A stretch of DNA of 64,000 nucleotides, from the NCBI GenBank assembly GCA_017941345.1, contig JAGAWQ010000003.1:1-64000 (forward strand). The letters are read 5' to 3'. Of this stretch, positions 15,652 to 23,912 are shown in pieces. Positions within the stretch are counted from its first letter, which is position 1. Each line of letters opens with the position of its first letter. The stretch comes from Prevotella sp. GTDB taxonomy: Bacteria; Bacteroidota; Bacteroidia; Bacteroidales; Bacteroidaceae. The notes under the pieces are model-generated. The model ran no database searches, was not told where the DNA came from, and saw only the letters and a program-made list of their open reading frames with translations. The position numbers and the translations under genes were made by a program.

Positions 15652-16620
15652 TTATCTCAACTTTCCGCTGAACAATGACTCCAGGAAACCGACGCCATAG
15701 CCGATGAGCTGTACGAAGACGGCAGCCACAGCAAGGAAGCCTACCTTAAGGCTCTTCGACTGGATGCTGGAGTCGATAAGTATCAACAGGGCATAGAGCA
15801 ACAGCAATACGAGCGACCAGCCACAGGTAAACGGAGCCAGCACCACAAGACCTGCCACTCCGATGGTGAACAGCGAGGGCAGCGCATGAACGGGCTTCAA
15901 TGCCTCAGGATACATACGCCACAGGTTGACACGGGCATAGCCGCTGTTGTACACCTGACGCCAGAAGCGGCGGAAGTCGGTACGACGCTTGTGCCACACC
16001 CAGGCCTCAGGGAAGAGGCGACAGCTATAGCCTGCCTTATAGATACGGATGGAGAAGTCGATATCCTCGCCATACAGCGACATCTTCGAGAAGCGTGTCT
16101 TCGAGAAACCGCCTAAGGCAAGATAGGCCTCACGGCGGATACCCAGGTTGAATGAACGGGGATAGAACTTATCCAGCTGCTTCTTGCCACCACGAATACC
16201 ACCCGTCGTGAAGAAGCTTGTCATCGCATAAGAGATGGCTTTCTGCACATCGGTAAACGAGTCGTGGGCAGCATCAGGACCTCCCCATGCATCAGAAGGC
16301 TGACGACTGAGCTCGTCGTCGATAGCTTGCAGATAACCCGCAGGAGCCACAGCATCGGAGTCGACAATAAGCACGTAGTCGCCCTTTGCACGCTCCACAC
16401 CATAGTTGCGGCTCTGGCCCGGTCCGCTATTCTCCTTATAATAATATTGCAAATCAAGGATGTTTGCGTACTTGTCGCAAACATCCTTGCATGTGATTTT
16501 TGAACCGTCTTCTACGATAACAACCTCAAAGTCCTTGAACGTCTGGGAGCTGAGGCTCTCAAGCAACTCGTCGACTTCGTCAGGTCGATTGTAGACTGGT
16601 ACAATGACTGAGTATTTCAA
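15652..16620 (-). CDS. Family 2 glycosyltransferase with C-terminal membrane segments, TTG start
   Basis: 322 residues. VIVPVYNRPDEVDELLESL is the GT-A nucleotide-sugar fold start; DYVLIVDSDAVAP supplies the DxD metal motif; GEDIDFSIRIYKAG is the acceptor/base region, as in processive-type GT2 enzymes. Two or three membrane helices follow after about residue 245. It probably adds a sugar to a lipid-linked or envelope glycan. No ATG is available: the frame is closed by a TGA two codons upstream, so the start is TTG at 16620, which is supplied by the heptanucleotide array at 16617-16651. Confidence 0.87.
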   Translation of the reverse strand: MKYSVIVPVYNRPDEVDELLESLSSQTFKDFEVVIVEDGSKITCKDVCDKYANILDLQYYYKENSGPGQSRNYGVERAKGDYVLIVDSDAVAPAGYLQAIDDELSRQPSDAWGGPDAAHDSFTDVQKAISYAMTSFFTTGGIRGGKKQLDKFYPRSFNLGIRREAYLALGGFSKTRFSKMSLYGEDIDFSIRIYKAGYSCRLFPEAWVWHKRRTDFRRFWRQVYNSGYARVNLWRMYPEALKPVHALPSLFTIGVAGLVVLAPFTCGWSLVLLLLYALLILIDSSIQSKSLKVGFLAVAAVFVQLIGYGVGFLESLFSGKLR

Positions 16621-16651
16621 TTGTCAATTGTCAATTATCAATTATCAATTA
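16617..16651. repeat. Heptanucleotide array (TCAATTA/G)5 overlapping a start codon
   Basis: Units TCAATTG twice, then TCAATTA three times. It fills most of the gap between efp and the glycosyltransferase gene, and the first unit contains the TTG start codon (minus strand) of the latter. Confidence 0.93.
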
Positions 16652-16660
16652 GCGAAGCGC

Positions 16661-17227
16661 TTACTCCTTAGCACGAGCCAGATAAGAGCCGTCGCGGGTG
16701 TCAACCTGAATCAGGTCGCCCTCGTTGATGAACAGAGGAACGCGAACCTCAACACCAGTCTCCAGCGTAGCAGGCTTCAGGGTGTTGGTAGCGGTATCGC
16801 CCTTGATGCCAGGCTCAGAGTGGGTCACGCGAAGGACGGTCTTCACGGGCATCTCGGCATAGAGTACAGTACCATCGGTAGTGTCGCTTACAACAGATAC
16901 GACGTCACCCTCCTTCATGTACTCATGACCGATAACGAGGTCATTGGCGATGGGGATCTGCTCGAAGGTCTCCTGGTTCATGAAGATACGGCCTTCCTGA
17001 TCCTCATAAAGATACTGGTAGTCGCGGTGCTCGATAACAACGTCCTCCAACTTCTCACCGATGTTGTAGCGACGCTCCAGCACACGACCGTCAGTAACGT
17101 TCTTCATCTTAATGTTCATGATGGTGTTTCCCTTACCGGGCTTACGGTGCTGGAAATCAATGCAAACCCAAATGGCGCCGTCCATGCGAATGGCGGTTCC
17201 TTTCTTGATGTCTTGTGAATTAATCAT
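16661..17227 (-). CDS. efp: Translation elongation factor P
   Basis: 188 residues, the standard three-domain length. The N-terminal KOW-like domain contains the exposed loop RKPGKGNT, whose lysine is the modification site that reaches the ribosomal peptidyl-transfer centre. The OB-fold domains include VLRRRYNIGEK-type and GDTATNTLKPATLETG sequences typical of EF-P. It rescues ribosomes stalled at proline runs. It has its own promoter and is divergent from rpmH. Confidence 0.97.
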   Translation of the reverse strand: MINSQDIKKGTAIRMDGAIWVCIDFQHRKPGKGNTIMNIKMKNVTDGRVLERRYNIGEKLEDVVIEHRDYQYLYEDQEGRIFMNQETFEQIPIANDLVIGHEYMKEGDVVSVVSDTTDGTVLYAEMPVKTVLRVTHSEPGIKGDTATNTLKPATLETGVEVRVPLFINEGDLIQVDTRDGSYLARAKE

Positions 17228-17271
17228 AAAAATAGTACTATTATAATATGTAAATTGTCTTTTTGCGGGTG

Positions 17272-17279
17272 CAAAGGTA
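17272..17279 (-). promoter_or_regulatory. -7 element of the efp promoter
   Basis: Reads TACCTTTG on the minus strand, 45 bases before the efp start. It abuts the GTGAAAA heptamer array (17287-17307), which lies where the -33 region would be. Confidence 0.65.
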
Positions 17280-17286
17280 CGAAAAA

Positions 17287-17307
17287 AAGTGAAAAGTGAA
17301 AAGTGAA
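17287..17307. repeat. Heptanucleotide array (AAGTGAA)3 in the efp-rpmH promoter region
   Basis: Three exact AAGTGAA units lie between the divergent efp and rpmH promoters. A complementary TTTCACTT follows at 17310-17318 and could pair with one unit. Confidence 0.9.
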
Positions 17308-17323
17308 AAATTTCACTTAAAAC

Positions 17324-17354
17324 TTGCGTAATTAGAAATAATTATGTAATTTTG
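17324..17354 (+). promoter_or_regulatory. rpmH promoter
   Basis: TTG at 17324-17326, 20-bp spacer, TAATTTTG at 17347-17354, giving a leader of about 60 bases before rpmH. Confidence 0.75.
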
Positions 17355-17421
17355 CAGCCCGAAACTCTAGTTTTCAGAGTATTAGTCGTCGAATAACAAC
17401 AAATAAAATAACGATAGAACA

Positions 17422-17577
17422 ATGAAAAGAACATTTCAGCCGCACAACCGCCGCCGCGTGAACAAGCACGGTTTCCGCGAGCGCATGGCAACAAAGAATG
17501 GTCGTCGCGTATTGGCTTCTCGCCGCGCTAAGGGCCGTAAGAAGTTAACTGTATCTGACGAGCATCACGGAAAGTAA
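17422..17577 (+). CDS. rpmH: 50S ribosomal protein L34
   Basis: 51 residues, [20 protein letters not shown] and onward, with the signature [20 protein letters not shown]. The length and sequence are typical; the C-terminal tail [10 protein letters not shown] is a short Bacteroidetes-type extension. It has its own promoter and a rho-independent terminator. In many bacteria rpmH sits beside dnaA and the origin; here it is about 28 kb from the proposed origin and rnpA/yidC are not adjacent. Confidence 0.97.
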   Translation: MKRTFQPHNRRRVNKHGFRERMATKNGRRVLASRRAKGRKKLTVSDEHHGK

Positions 17578-17600
17578 TCCTGAGTTGTCTCAGCGATAAG

Positions 17601-17638
17601 AATTGGGTATGTTTTTAAGAAATATACCCAATTTTTTT
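17601..17638 (+). terminator. Rho-independent terminator of rpmH
   Basis: AATTGGGTAT (17601-17610) pairs perfectly with ATACCCAATT (17624-17633), followed by a T run. Confidence 0.88.
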
Positions 17639-17666
17639 GCTGTGTCAAGAATTCTTTGTACTTTTG
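17637..17666 (+). promoter_or_regulatory. Promoter of the PASTA/RluD gene pair
   Basis: TTG at 17637-17639, 19-bp spacer and TACTTTTG at 17659-17666. It sets the transcription start near 17671, and so supports the PASTA protein start at 17696. Confidence 0.7.
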
Positions 17667-17695
17667 CTCCATTAATTGTACATTATAGTGTTTTA

Positions 17696-18352
17696 ATGAA
17701 CATGAAGACTCTTTTTAAGAAGATATTCAACCGCTTCCTGGTGTTAAACCTGATAGCTATGGCTGTTGTCGTTATACTGCTGTGCGTGGGTGTCCATTAC
17801 GGACTTGACATCTACACCCATCACGGACAAGGTATCGTGGTGCCTGAGCTGAAAGGTATGAGTTTTGAGAAAGCCTACAGGCTGTTAGAAGAAAACAAGC
17901 TGACTATCGTGGTGAGCGACTCCGGATATAACAAGCAGTTGCCTGCCGACTGCATTCTGGCCCAGACACCTGGTTACGGACAGAAGGTGAAGGAAGGCCA
18001 TGTGGTCTATGTCACCGTCAATTCGCCTTCATCGCCCACTTTTGCCATTCCCGATATTGTAGACAACTCAAGCGTTCGTGAAGCCGAGGCTCGTCTGATG
18101 GCTATGGGCTTCCAGCTGACACCGACGCAGCTGGTGGATGGCGAGAAAGATTGGGTTTATGGCATCCTGTGCCGAGGGCGTCGGGTGTCGAATGGCGACC
18201 GTATTCCCATCGACTATCCGCTGACGCTGATGGTAGGAAAGGGAACCATTGACGATTCGGAAGACGTAGAGTATATCGACCCCACCTATCCCGACGCTGC
18301 CAGCGAGACGGACGATTTTGAAGAAGTAAAAGAGCCACCCACGATTCATTGA
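17696..18352 (+). CDS. PASTA-domain membrane protein
   Basis: 218 residues from the ATG at 17696; the longer frame from 17603 overlaps the rpmH terminator and precedes the promoter. One N-terminal membrane helix (FLVLNLIAMAVVVILLCVGVHYG) is followed by PASTA repeats: GIVVPELKGMSFEKAYRLLE, ADCILAQTPGYGQKVKEGHVVYVTV, then FAIPDIVDNSSVREAEARL. PASTA modules bind peptidoglycan fragments. There is no kinase or PBP domain, so it is a stand-alone cell-wall sensor or anchor. It ends one base before the pseudouridine synthase gene. Confidence 0.88.
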   Translation: MNMKTLFKKIFNRFLVLNLIAMAVVVILLCVGVHYGLDIYTHHGQGIVVPELKGMSFEKAYRLLEENKLTIVVSDSGYNKQLPADCILAQTPGYGQKVKEGHVVYVTVNSPSSPTFAIPDIVDNSSVREAEARLMAMGFQLTPTQLVDGEKDWVYGILCRGRRVSNGDRIPIDYPLTLMVGKGTIDDSEDVEYIDPTYPDAASETDDFEEVKEPPTIH

Positions 18353-18353
18353 T

Positions 18354-19385
18354 ATGACAGAAGAGCTGGACGATATTGAGCTTTATGAACACATGCGCAT
18401 GGAGGTGGACGGGGGCCAGGTTCCCGTTCGCATCGACAAGTATATGTCGGAGCATATCCCTCACTCTTCGCGCAATCGCATCCAGAAAGCTGCTGATGCG
18501 GGTTTCATTCAGGTCAACGGACAACCTGTTAAGAGCAACTATAAGGTACGGCCAGGTGATGTGGTCACATTGATGCTCGACCGTCCACACTACGATACGA
18601 CTATTGAACCTGAGGACATCCCGCTGGATATTGTTTACGAGGACGACCAGCTGATGGTCATCAATAAGCCGGCAGGCATGGTGGTACACCCTGGAGTAGG
18701 CAATTTTCACGGTACGCTGGTCAATGCCATTGCGTGGCATCTTCGAGGGCTGGCAAGCTATGACCCCAACGACCCCAGCGTCGGATTGGTGCACCGCATC
18801 GACAAGGACACCAGCGGACTGCTGGTGGTGGCAAAAACACCTGAGGCAAAGACGGAGCTGGGAGCACAGTTCTTCAATCACGACACCCACCGCTCGTATC
18901 AGGCATTGGTGTGGGGTAACTTCGCTGAGGACTCAGGACGCATTGAGGGCAACATCGGGCGCGACCCGCGAGACCGCCAGCGGATGGCCGTCTTCCCTCC
19001 AGGCAGCGAGACAGGCAAGTCGGCTATCACCCACTATCAGGTGCTGGAGCGCTATGGATATACCACACTGGTGGAATGCCGCTTGGAGACGGGACGCACC
19101 CACCAGATACGTGCCCACATGAAGCACATCGGACACCCGCTGTTTGCTGACGAGCGGTATGGGGGGATGGAGATTCTGCGTGGCGAGCGGACGGCATCGT
19201 ACAAGGCTTATATCCAGAACTGCATGAAGATATGTAGCCGTCAGGCGTTGCATGCCAAGACATTAGGCTTCATTCACCCCACGACGCATGAGCAGATGGA
19301 CTTTACCAGCGAGCTGGCTGACGACATGAAGGCGCTGATAGAAAAATGGCGAAACTACACTCGAAATATCGACATATCGAAATAA
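18354..19385 (+). CDS. rluD: RluA-family pseudouridine synthase (RluD type)
   Basis: 343 residues. An S4 RNA-binding domain (RIDKYMSEHIPHSSRNRIQ..., about 25-90) precedes the catalytic domain, with VHRIDKDTSGLLVVAKT carrying the catalytic Asp (about 149), followed by RTHQIRAHMKHIGHPL. RluD makes pseudouridines in helix 69 of 23S rRNA; RluC is the alternative. It follows the PASTA gene with one base between them and precedes ddl in the same direction, as in many Bacteroidales. Confidence 0.92.
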   Translation: MTEELDDIELYEHMRMEVDGGQVPVRIDKYMSEHIPHSSRNRIQKAADAGFIQVNGQPVKSNYKVRPGDVVTLMLDRPHYDTTIEPEDIPLDIVYEDDQLMVINKPAGMVVHPGVGNFHGTLVNAIAWHLRGLASYDPNDPSVGLVHRIDKDTSGLLVVAKTPEAKTELGAQFFNHDTHRSYQALVWGNFAEDSGRIEGNIGRDPRDRQRMAVFPPGSETGKSAITHYQVLERYGYTTLVECRLETGRTHQIRAHMKHIGHPLFADERYGGMEILRGERTASYKAYIQNCMKICSRQALHAKTLGFIHPTTHEQMDFTSELADDMKALIEKWRNYTRNIDISK

Positions 19386-19409
19386 CGACATAACGAAAAA
19401 TAAATAATA

Positions 19410-20399
19410 ATGAAACAATTGAAACGCAACATTGCCATCGTCTGTGGTGGCGACTCTTCTGAGCACGACGTATCGCTCCGCTCTGCTCAGGGTCTTTATT
19501 CATGGTTTGACAAAGAGCGATACAACGTGTATATCGTGGATGTGAAGGGACAGGACTGGCACGTGGAGCTGCCTGGTGGCGTCACAGCCAAGATAGACCG
19601 CAACGATTTCTCATTCATCGAAAACGGTAAGGCCAAGCTGTTCGACTATGCCTACATCACCATTCACGGCACACCAGGCGAGAACGGTATCCTGCAGGGC
19701 TACTTCGACCTGGTGGACATTCCTTATTCGACGAGTGGTGTACTGGTAGAGGCTATGACCTTCGACAAATTTGTGTTGAATCAGTATCTGCGCGGCTATG
19801 GTGTGGCTGTAGCTGACTCGCTGCTGATTCGTCGCGGTTATGAGCATCTGGTCAACGAGGACGAGATAGAGCAGCGCATCGGTATGCCCTGCTTCGTGAA
19901 ACCTGCCACCGACGGCTCCAGCTTCGGTGTCAGCAAGGTAAAGAACAAGGACCAGTTGGCTCCCGCCCTGCGCAAGGCCATGCTGGAGAGCGACGAAATC
20001 ATGGTAGAGCAGTATCTGGAGGGAACAGAAATCACCATTGGATGCTACAAGACCAGCGAGAAAGAGGTGCTGCTGCCTATTACTGAGGTGGTGACGAAAA
20101 ACGAGTTCTTCGACTACGATGCGAAGTACAACGGACAGGTGGATGAGATTACCCCAGCCCGCATCAGTGAGGACTGGGCACGCCGAGTGCGTGAGATTAC
20201 CAGTCACATCTACGACATCCTGCATTGCAATGGTATTATCCGCATCGACTACATCATCTCGAAGGAGGGTAAGATTTACATGCTGGAAGTCAATACGACC
20301 CCAGGCATGACGCCTACCAGTTTCATTCCTCAGCAGGTGAAGGCTGCCGGTCTGGAGATGAAGGATGTGCTCACTGATATCGTGGAGAATCAGTTCTAA
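19410..20399 (+). CDS. ddl: D-alanine--D-alanine ligase
   Basis: 329 residues. IAIVCGGDSSEHDVSLRSAQ is the Ddl N-terminal signature; ATP-grasp features include FVKPATDGSSFGVSKV and the metal-binding end GIIRIDYIIS...YMLEVNTTPGMT. It joins two D-alanines for peptidoglycan precursors in the cytoplasm. It fits its PASTA-protein neighbour functionally. The start is well supported by the conserved N-terminus. Confidence 0.97.
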   Translation: MKQLKRNIAIVCGGDSSEHDVSLRSAQGLYSWFDKERYNVYIVDVKGQDWHVELPGGVTAKIDRNDFSFIENGKAKLFDYAYITIHGTPGENGILQGYFDLVDIPYSTSGVLVEAMTFDKFVLNQYLRGYGVAVADSLLIRRGYEHLVNEDEIEQRIGMPCFVKPATDGSSFGVSKVKNKDQLAPALRKAMLESDEIMVEQYLEGTEITIGCYKTSEKEVLLPITEVVTKNEFFDYDAKYNGQVDEITPARISEDWARRVREITSHIYDILHCNGIIRIDYIISKEGKIYMLEVNTTPGMTPTSFIPQQVKAAGLEMKDVLTDIVENQF

Positions 20400-20421
20400 A
20401 AGCGGGCAGAGCCCTAATGAA

Positions 20422-20442
20422 AAGTGAAGAGTGAAAAGTGAA
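20422..20442. repeat. Heptanucleotide array (AAGTGAA)3 between ddl and the acyltransferase gene
   Basis: Units AAGTGAA, GAGTGAA and AAGTGAA fill part of the 58-bp gap between the two genes. It is the same family as 17287-17307. Confidence 0.88.
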
Positions 20443-20457
20443 TAATTTGCTACCGCT

Positions 20458-21654
20458 ATGGAGTACGATATTAAGGAGTTTGATGAGATTAGGCCGTATG
20501 AAAGTGGCGAGATGAAGCAGGCCTTCGAAGACCTATTGAACGACCGTCAGTTCTCGTTGATGCTAAAAGGGTTTGCTCCATGGTTACCCAAGGGGCTCCG
20601 TAACGGATTGCTTCGACTGGCCTTCACAGGAGTGAAGACACCACTCGACTTCCAGAAACGATTCATGAAGCCTGTGGTGCGCTACATCATCCGTAAGCAT
20701 ACCGATGGCTGTACGTTCGACGATGCAGCCCTCAAAGGTAATCACACCGCTAACCTCTCACCTCTCACCTCTCATCTCGACAATCGCTACACTTTCCTTT
20801 CCAACCATCGCGACATCGTGCTCGATTCCGCCTTTCTCGACGTGATGCTGGTCGATAACGACTATCCCACTACCGTTGAGATAGGCATTGGCGACAATCT
20901 GCTCATCTATCCCTGGATTAAGCGGCTGGTGCGTATGAACAAGGCATTTACCGTTCGTCGTGGCTTGACAGCCCATGAGATGATGCGCTCCAGCCAACTG
21001 ATGAGTTCTTACATCCACTATGCCGTTACTCAGAAGCACGAGAACATCTGGATAGCCCAGCGTGAGGGACGCGCCAAGGACTCCAGCGACCACACGCAGG
21101 ACTCTGTGCTGAAGATGCTGGCCATGGGAGGTGAAGGCAATCCAGCAGACAAGCTGCGCGACCTGAACATCGTACCGCTGACCATCAGCTATGAGTTCGA
21201 CCCGTGCGACTACCTGAAGGCACAGGAGTTCCAGCAGAAGCGCGACAACCCCAGCTTCAAGAAGAGCAAACAGGACGACCTGGACAATATGCGGACAGGT
21301 ATCCTGGGTTATAAGGGACGCGTACACTACCAGTGCGCTCAGCCTATCGACGCATGGATTGACGAACTGGCCAATCTGCCCAAGAACGAATTCTTCAGCG
21401 AGCTGAGCCAGCGTATTGACCGGGAACTGCATCGCAACTACCGCCTATATCCTTGCAACTATATTGCCTACGACCTCTTGGAACACTCCAAGCAGGAAGG
21501 CAAATATACAGAGGAGGATATCGCACGATTCGAACAATATCTGCAAGGACAACTGGCTAAAATCAATATTCCTAACAAGGACGAGTCCTTCCTGCGTGAG
21601 CGTATGCTGACCATGTATGCCAACCCTGTCCGTAACTATCTTGCTGTCCTATGA
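20458..21654 (+). CDS. 1-acyl-glycerol-3-phosphate acyltransferase family protein
   Basis: 398 residues. The acyl-transfer motif appears as FLSNHRDIVLDSAFLD (about 117-132), in which H and D are separated by five residues instead of the usual four; NHRD itself may provide the dyad. IAQREGRAKDSSDHTQ corresponds to the phosphate-binding EGxR motif. It should acylate a glycerol-phosphate or related acceptor at the inner membrane. Just before motif I it carries NLSPLTSHL, encoded by a heptanucleotide array (20755-20775), an apparent insertion. Its stop overlaps the next gene's ATG by 4 bases. Confidence 0.85.
   Translation: MEYDIKEFDEIRPYESGEMKQAFEDLLNDRQFSLMLKGFAPWLPKGLRNGLLRLAFTGVKTPLDFQKRFMKPVVRYIIRKHTDGCTFDDAALKGNHTANLSPLTSHLDNRYTFLSNHRDIVLDSAFLDVMLVDNDYPTTVEIGIGDNLLIYPWIKRLVRMNKAFTVRRGLTAHEMMRSSQLMSSYIHYAVTQKHENIWIAQREGRAKDSSDHTQDSVLKMLAMGGEGNPADKLRDLNIVPLTISYEFDPCDYLKAQEFQQKRDNPSFKKSKQDDLDNMRTGILGYKGRVHYQCAQPIDAWIDELANLPKNEFFSELSQRIDRELHRNYRLYPCNYIAYDLLEHSKQEGKYTEEDIARFEQYLQGQLAKINIPNKDESFLRERMLTMYANPVRNYLAVL
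20755..20775. repeat. Heptanucleotide array (CTCTCAC)3 inside the acyltransferase gene
   Basis: Units CTCTCAC, CTCTCAC and CTCTCAT, read as LSPLTSH, ten codons before acyltransferase motif I. Three units (21 bp) keep the frame. Confidence 0.9.
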
Positions 21655-22310
21655 AGAAGACCATGGTATATTCTGCCTTTGCACTGCTCCTGTTTTCCTC
21701 GTGCGAAAAAGAGAGTTACAAGACAGGAGAAGGAACATACTCGCTCATGCAGGCTGACTTTGCTGAGCTGACCGTCAATACGCAAAAGCAAGCGACTGCT
21801 TTTCTTACTGACGAAGGCGAGCAATACACGCTGACAGCACCTGCTACAGCTTCATGGATACAGCGACCAGACACCAGCTATCGTGCTATTATATATTATA
21901 ATAAGGTGGCAGAAGGACTCGCTGAGAAACTCTCCTTGGGGGCTATGGGTGTATTACGCCCTATCGAACATTGGCGTTTCAAGGAAGAGCCCCAAGACCC
22001 TCTTGGGGTAGAGAGTGTGTGGTTGACCAAGAATGGAAAGTATATCAACCTCGGCTTGTTACTGAAGAACGGACGCGTTGACGACGAAGAAGGAACACAC
22101 GTCGTAGCATTGGCTCGTGATACCATACTCGTCAACCCCGACCAGACACGAACGGCCTACTACCGTTTGCTGCATAGTCAGGGCAACGCTCCAGAATATT
22201 ATACCAATCGTCGCTATATTAGTATTTTGATTCCCCAAGACCGCCCTGACAGCGTGAAGCTGAGCATTCAGACCTACAGCGGGGTCTTGAAGAAAGAGTT
22301 TAAACTTTAA
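21651..22310 (+). CDS. NigD-like lipoprotein, function unknown
   Basis: 219 residues. MKKTMVYSAFALLLFSSCEKES is a lipoprotein signal with Cys18. The body has an N-terminal small beta domain (FLTDEGEQYTLTAPATASW, YRAIIYYNKV) and a C-terminal beta domain (YINLGLLLKNGRVDDEEGTH...), a layout that recalls the NigD-like family of Bacteroidales surface lipoproteins. It overlaps the acyltransferase gene by 4 bases and is 11 bases before the metallophosphoesterase gene, so they form one operon. Confidence 0.6.
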   Translation: MKKTMVYSAFALLLFSSCEKESYKTGEGTYSLMQADFAELTVNTQKQATAFLTDEGEQYTLTAPATASWIQRPDTSYRAIIYYNKVAEGLAEKLSLGAMGVLRPIEHWRFKEEPQDPLGVESVWLTKNGKYINLGLLLKNGRVDDEEGTHVVALARDTILVNPDQTRTAYYRLLHSQGNAPEYYTNRRYISILIPQDRPDSVKLSIQTYSGVLKKEFKL

Positions 22311-22321
22311 GAGGTTCCGAA

Positions 22322-23872
22322 ATGAAACAGACAACTACTATCCTAAGACAGCTGGCAGCCATCCTTACCTGCGGCTTCATACTGACGGCATGCAGCGTAG
22401 AAGATAACGCCAGCGGACTTTCGCCGGAAGAGCCAAAGTCCGAGTACAACATCTTCGTCATGAGCGACATCCACGTGATGGCTCCTGAACTGCTCGTGCA
22501 GAAAGGCACAGCCTTTGAGAACTATACCAAGGTCGACCCCAAACTGTTAGAGGAGAGCGGCGAAGTGCTGGAGACCGTGGTCGACGTCGTACTGGAGAAG
22601 AAGCCCGACCTGGTGCTCATCCCCGGTGACTTGACCAAAGACGGCGAACTGGTGAGTCACAAGCTGGTGGTGAGCATTCTGGAGCGTATACGCACAGCAG
22701 GCATTCCGACCATTGTCATTCCTGGCAACCACGACATCGACAATCCTGAGGGAGTATATTATCAGGGCGACCAGACGCGTCCTGCCGAGCGCACCTCGAC
22801 CGAACAGTTTGCACAACTGTATGCCAATTATGGATATGCACGACCTGAGACCGTCCGCGACCCGGCATCGCTCTCGTTCACCTGCGAACCACTCGAAGGA
22901 CTGGTGCTCATCTGTCTCGACAGCAATCTCTATGAGGAGAACCAGTATGTGGAGCGCGGTGCCAAGGCCAACCAAAACCAAACGGCGGGGCGCATCCGCG
23001 AGGCCACGCTGGAGTGGATGTGGCAGCGAGCTGATGCCGCACGGGCTGCCGGCAAGCAGGTGGTGGCCATGATGCACCACAATGCTGTGGAGCACTACGA
23101 CGGACAGGCCAAAATACAGTCTCCCTACGTGGTGAAAGACTACCAGAAAGTGGCTGAGGGCATGATGCAACACGACATCCACCTGGTACTCACCGGTCAC
23201 CAGCACCTCCAGGACATCGCCCAATACAGGAAGGTGACGGAAGCCAAGACCGACAGTCTGATAGACATTTCGACGGGTGCTACCGTCAGCTATCCCAATG
23301 TGTGGCGCACCATCACCGTCAACCGCGACTTCACCCGGTGGAACGTCTCGACGGGTTACATCAAGTCGATACCTTCTATCGCCGACGTTCAGCAGGAGTG
23401 CTACAAGCGCAGCTCATCGAACATCGCCTACGGCCTGGCATGGCACGTCAATGAGTACTGGTCTACGATACAATCCTACCGCACCATGCTTTGGCTGCTT
23501 GGCCTGTCAAAATTATTGCCAGACACACCACAGCAGGCGACAGATTTACTCATGGAGTTCTTGAGTACACCGTTCGCGGAGGCTTATATGATACACAATG
23601 CCGGCAACGAGAACGATAATCCCCGTAGTCTGGCTGTCATCGACGAGTTCGAGGCTGGCGTGAAGAAACTCTGCCTAAAACAGCTTGAGGGGCAGGTAGC
23701 CGCGGAGAAGCTCGACGAACAGGCCACCCTTGTGCAAGGGATACTGATGAAATACATCAAACCTGCGCTGACCAGCATGCTCACCGACACCAACCAGGCC
23801 AGCGATGCCACATTGTCAAGCCGGACCAACGACCTCCAAGCCGTGCTCACCATCCCTCAACCAACACAATGA
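22322..23872 (+). CDS. Calcineurin-like metallophosphoesterase lipoprotein
   Basis: 516 residues with a lipoprotein signal (ILTACSVEDN, Cys about 23). All metal motifs are visible: MSDIHVM (DxH), IPGDLTKDGE (GDxxxxG), IPGNHDIDN (GNHD), MMHHN and LTGHQHLQD (GHxH). It is probably an outer-membrane or periplasmic phosphodiesterase or phosphatase; the substrate is unknown. The C-terminal 170 residues have no known domain. It converges on the BASS transporter gene with a 40-base gap in which I see no clear terminator. Confidence 0.9.
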   Translation: MKQTTTILRQLAAILTCGFILTACSVEDNASGLSPEEPKSEYNIFVMSDIHVMAPELLVQKGTAFENYTKVDPKLLEESGEVLETVVDVVLEKKPDLVLIPGDLTKDGELVSHKLVVSILERIRTAGIPTIVIPGNHDIDNPEGVYYQGDQTRPAERTSTEQFAQLYANYGYARPETVRDPASLSFTCEPLEGLVLICLDSNLYEENQYVERGAKANQNQTAGRIREATLEWMWQRADAARAAGKQVVAMMHHNAVEHYDGQAKIQSPYVVKDYQKVAEGMMQHDIHLVLTGHQHLQDIAQYRKVTEAKTDSLIDISTGATVSYPNVWRTITVNRDFTRWNVSTGYIKSIPSIADVQQECYKRSSSNIAYGLAWHVNEYWSTIQSYRTMLWLLGLSKLLPDTPQQATDLLMEFLSTPFAEAYMIHNAGNENDNPRSLAVIDEFEAGVKKLCLKQLEGQVAAEKLDEQATLVQGILMKYIKPALTSMLTDTNQASDATLSSRTNDLQAVLTIPQPTQ

Positions 23873-23912
23873 ACTATTTTATCATTATATCGCATCATTT
23901 CTCTTTGTATTC

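Noticed and set aside
17603..17695. Upstream start for the PASTA protein
   Set aside because: It lies in the rpmH terminator and before the promoter at 17637-17666.
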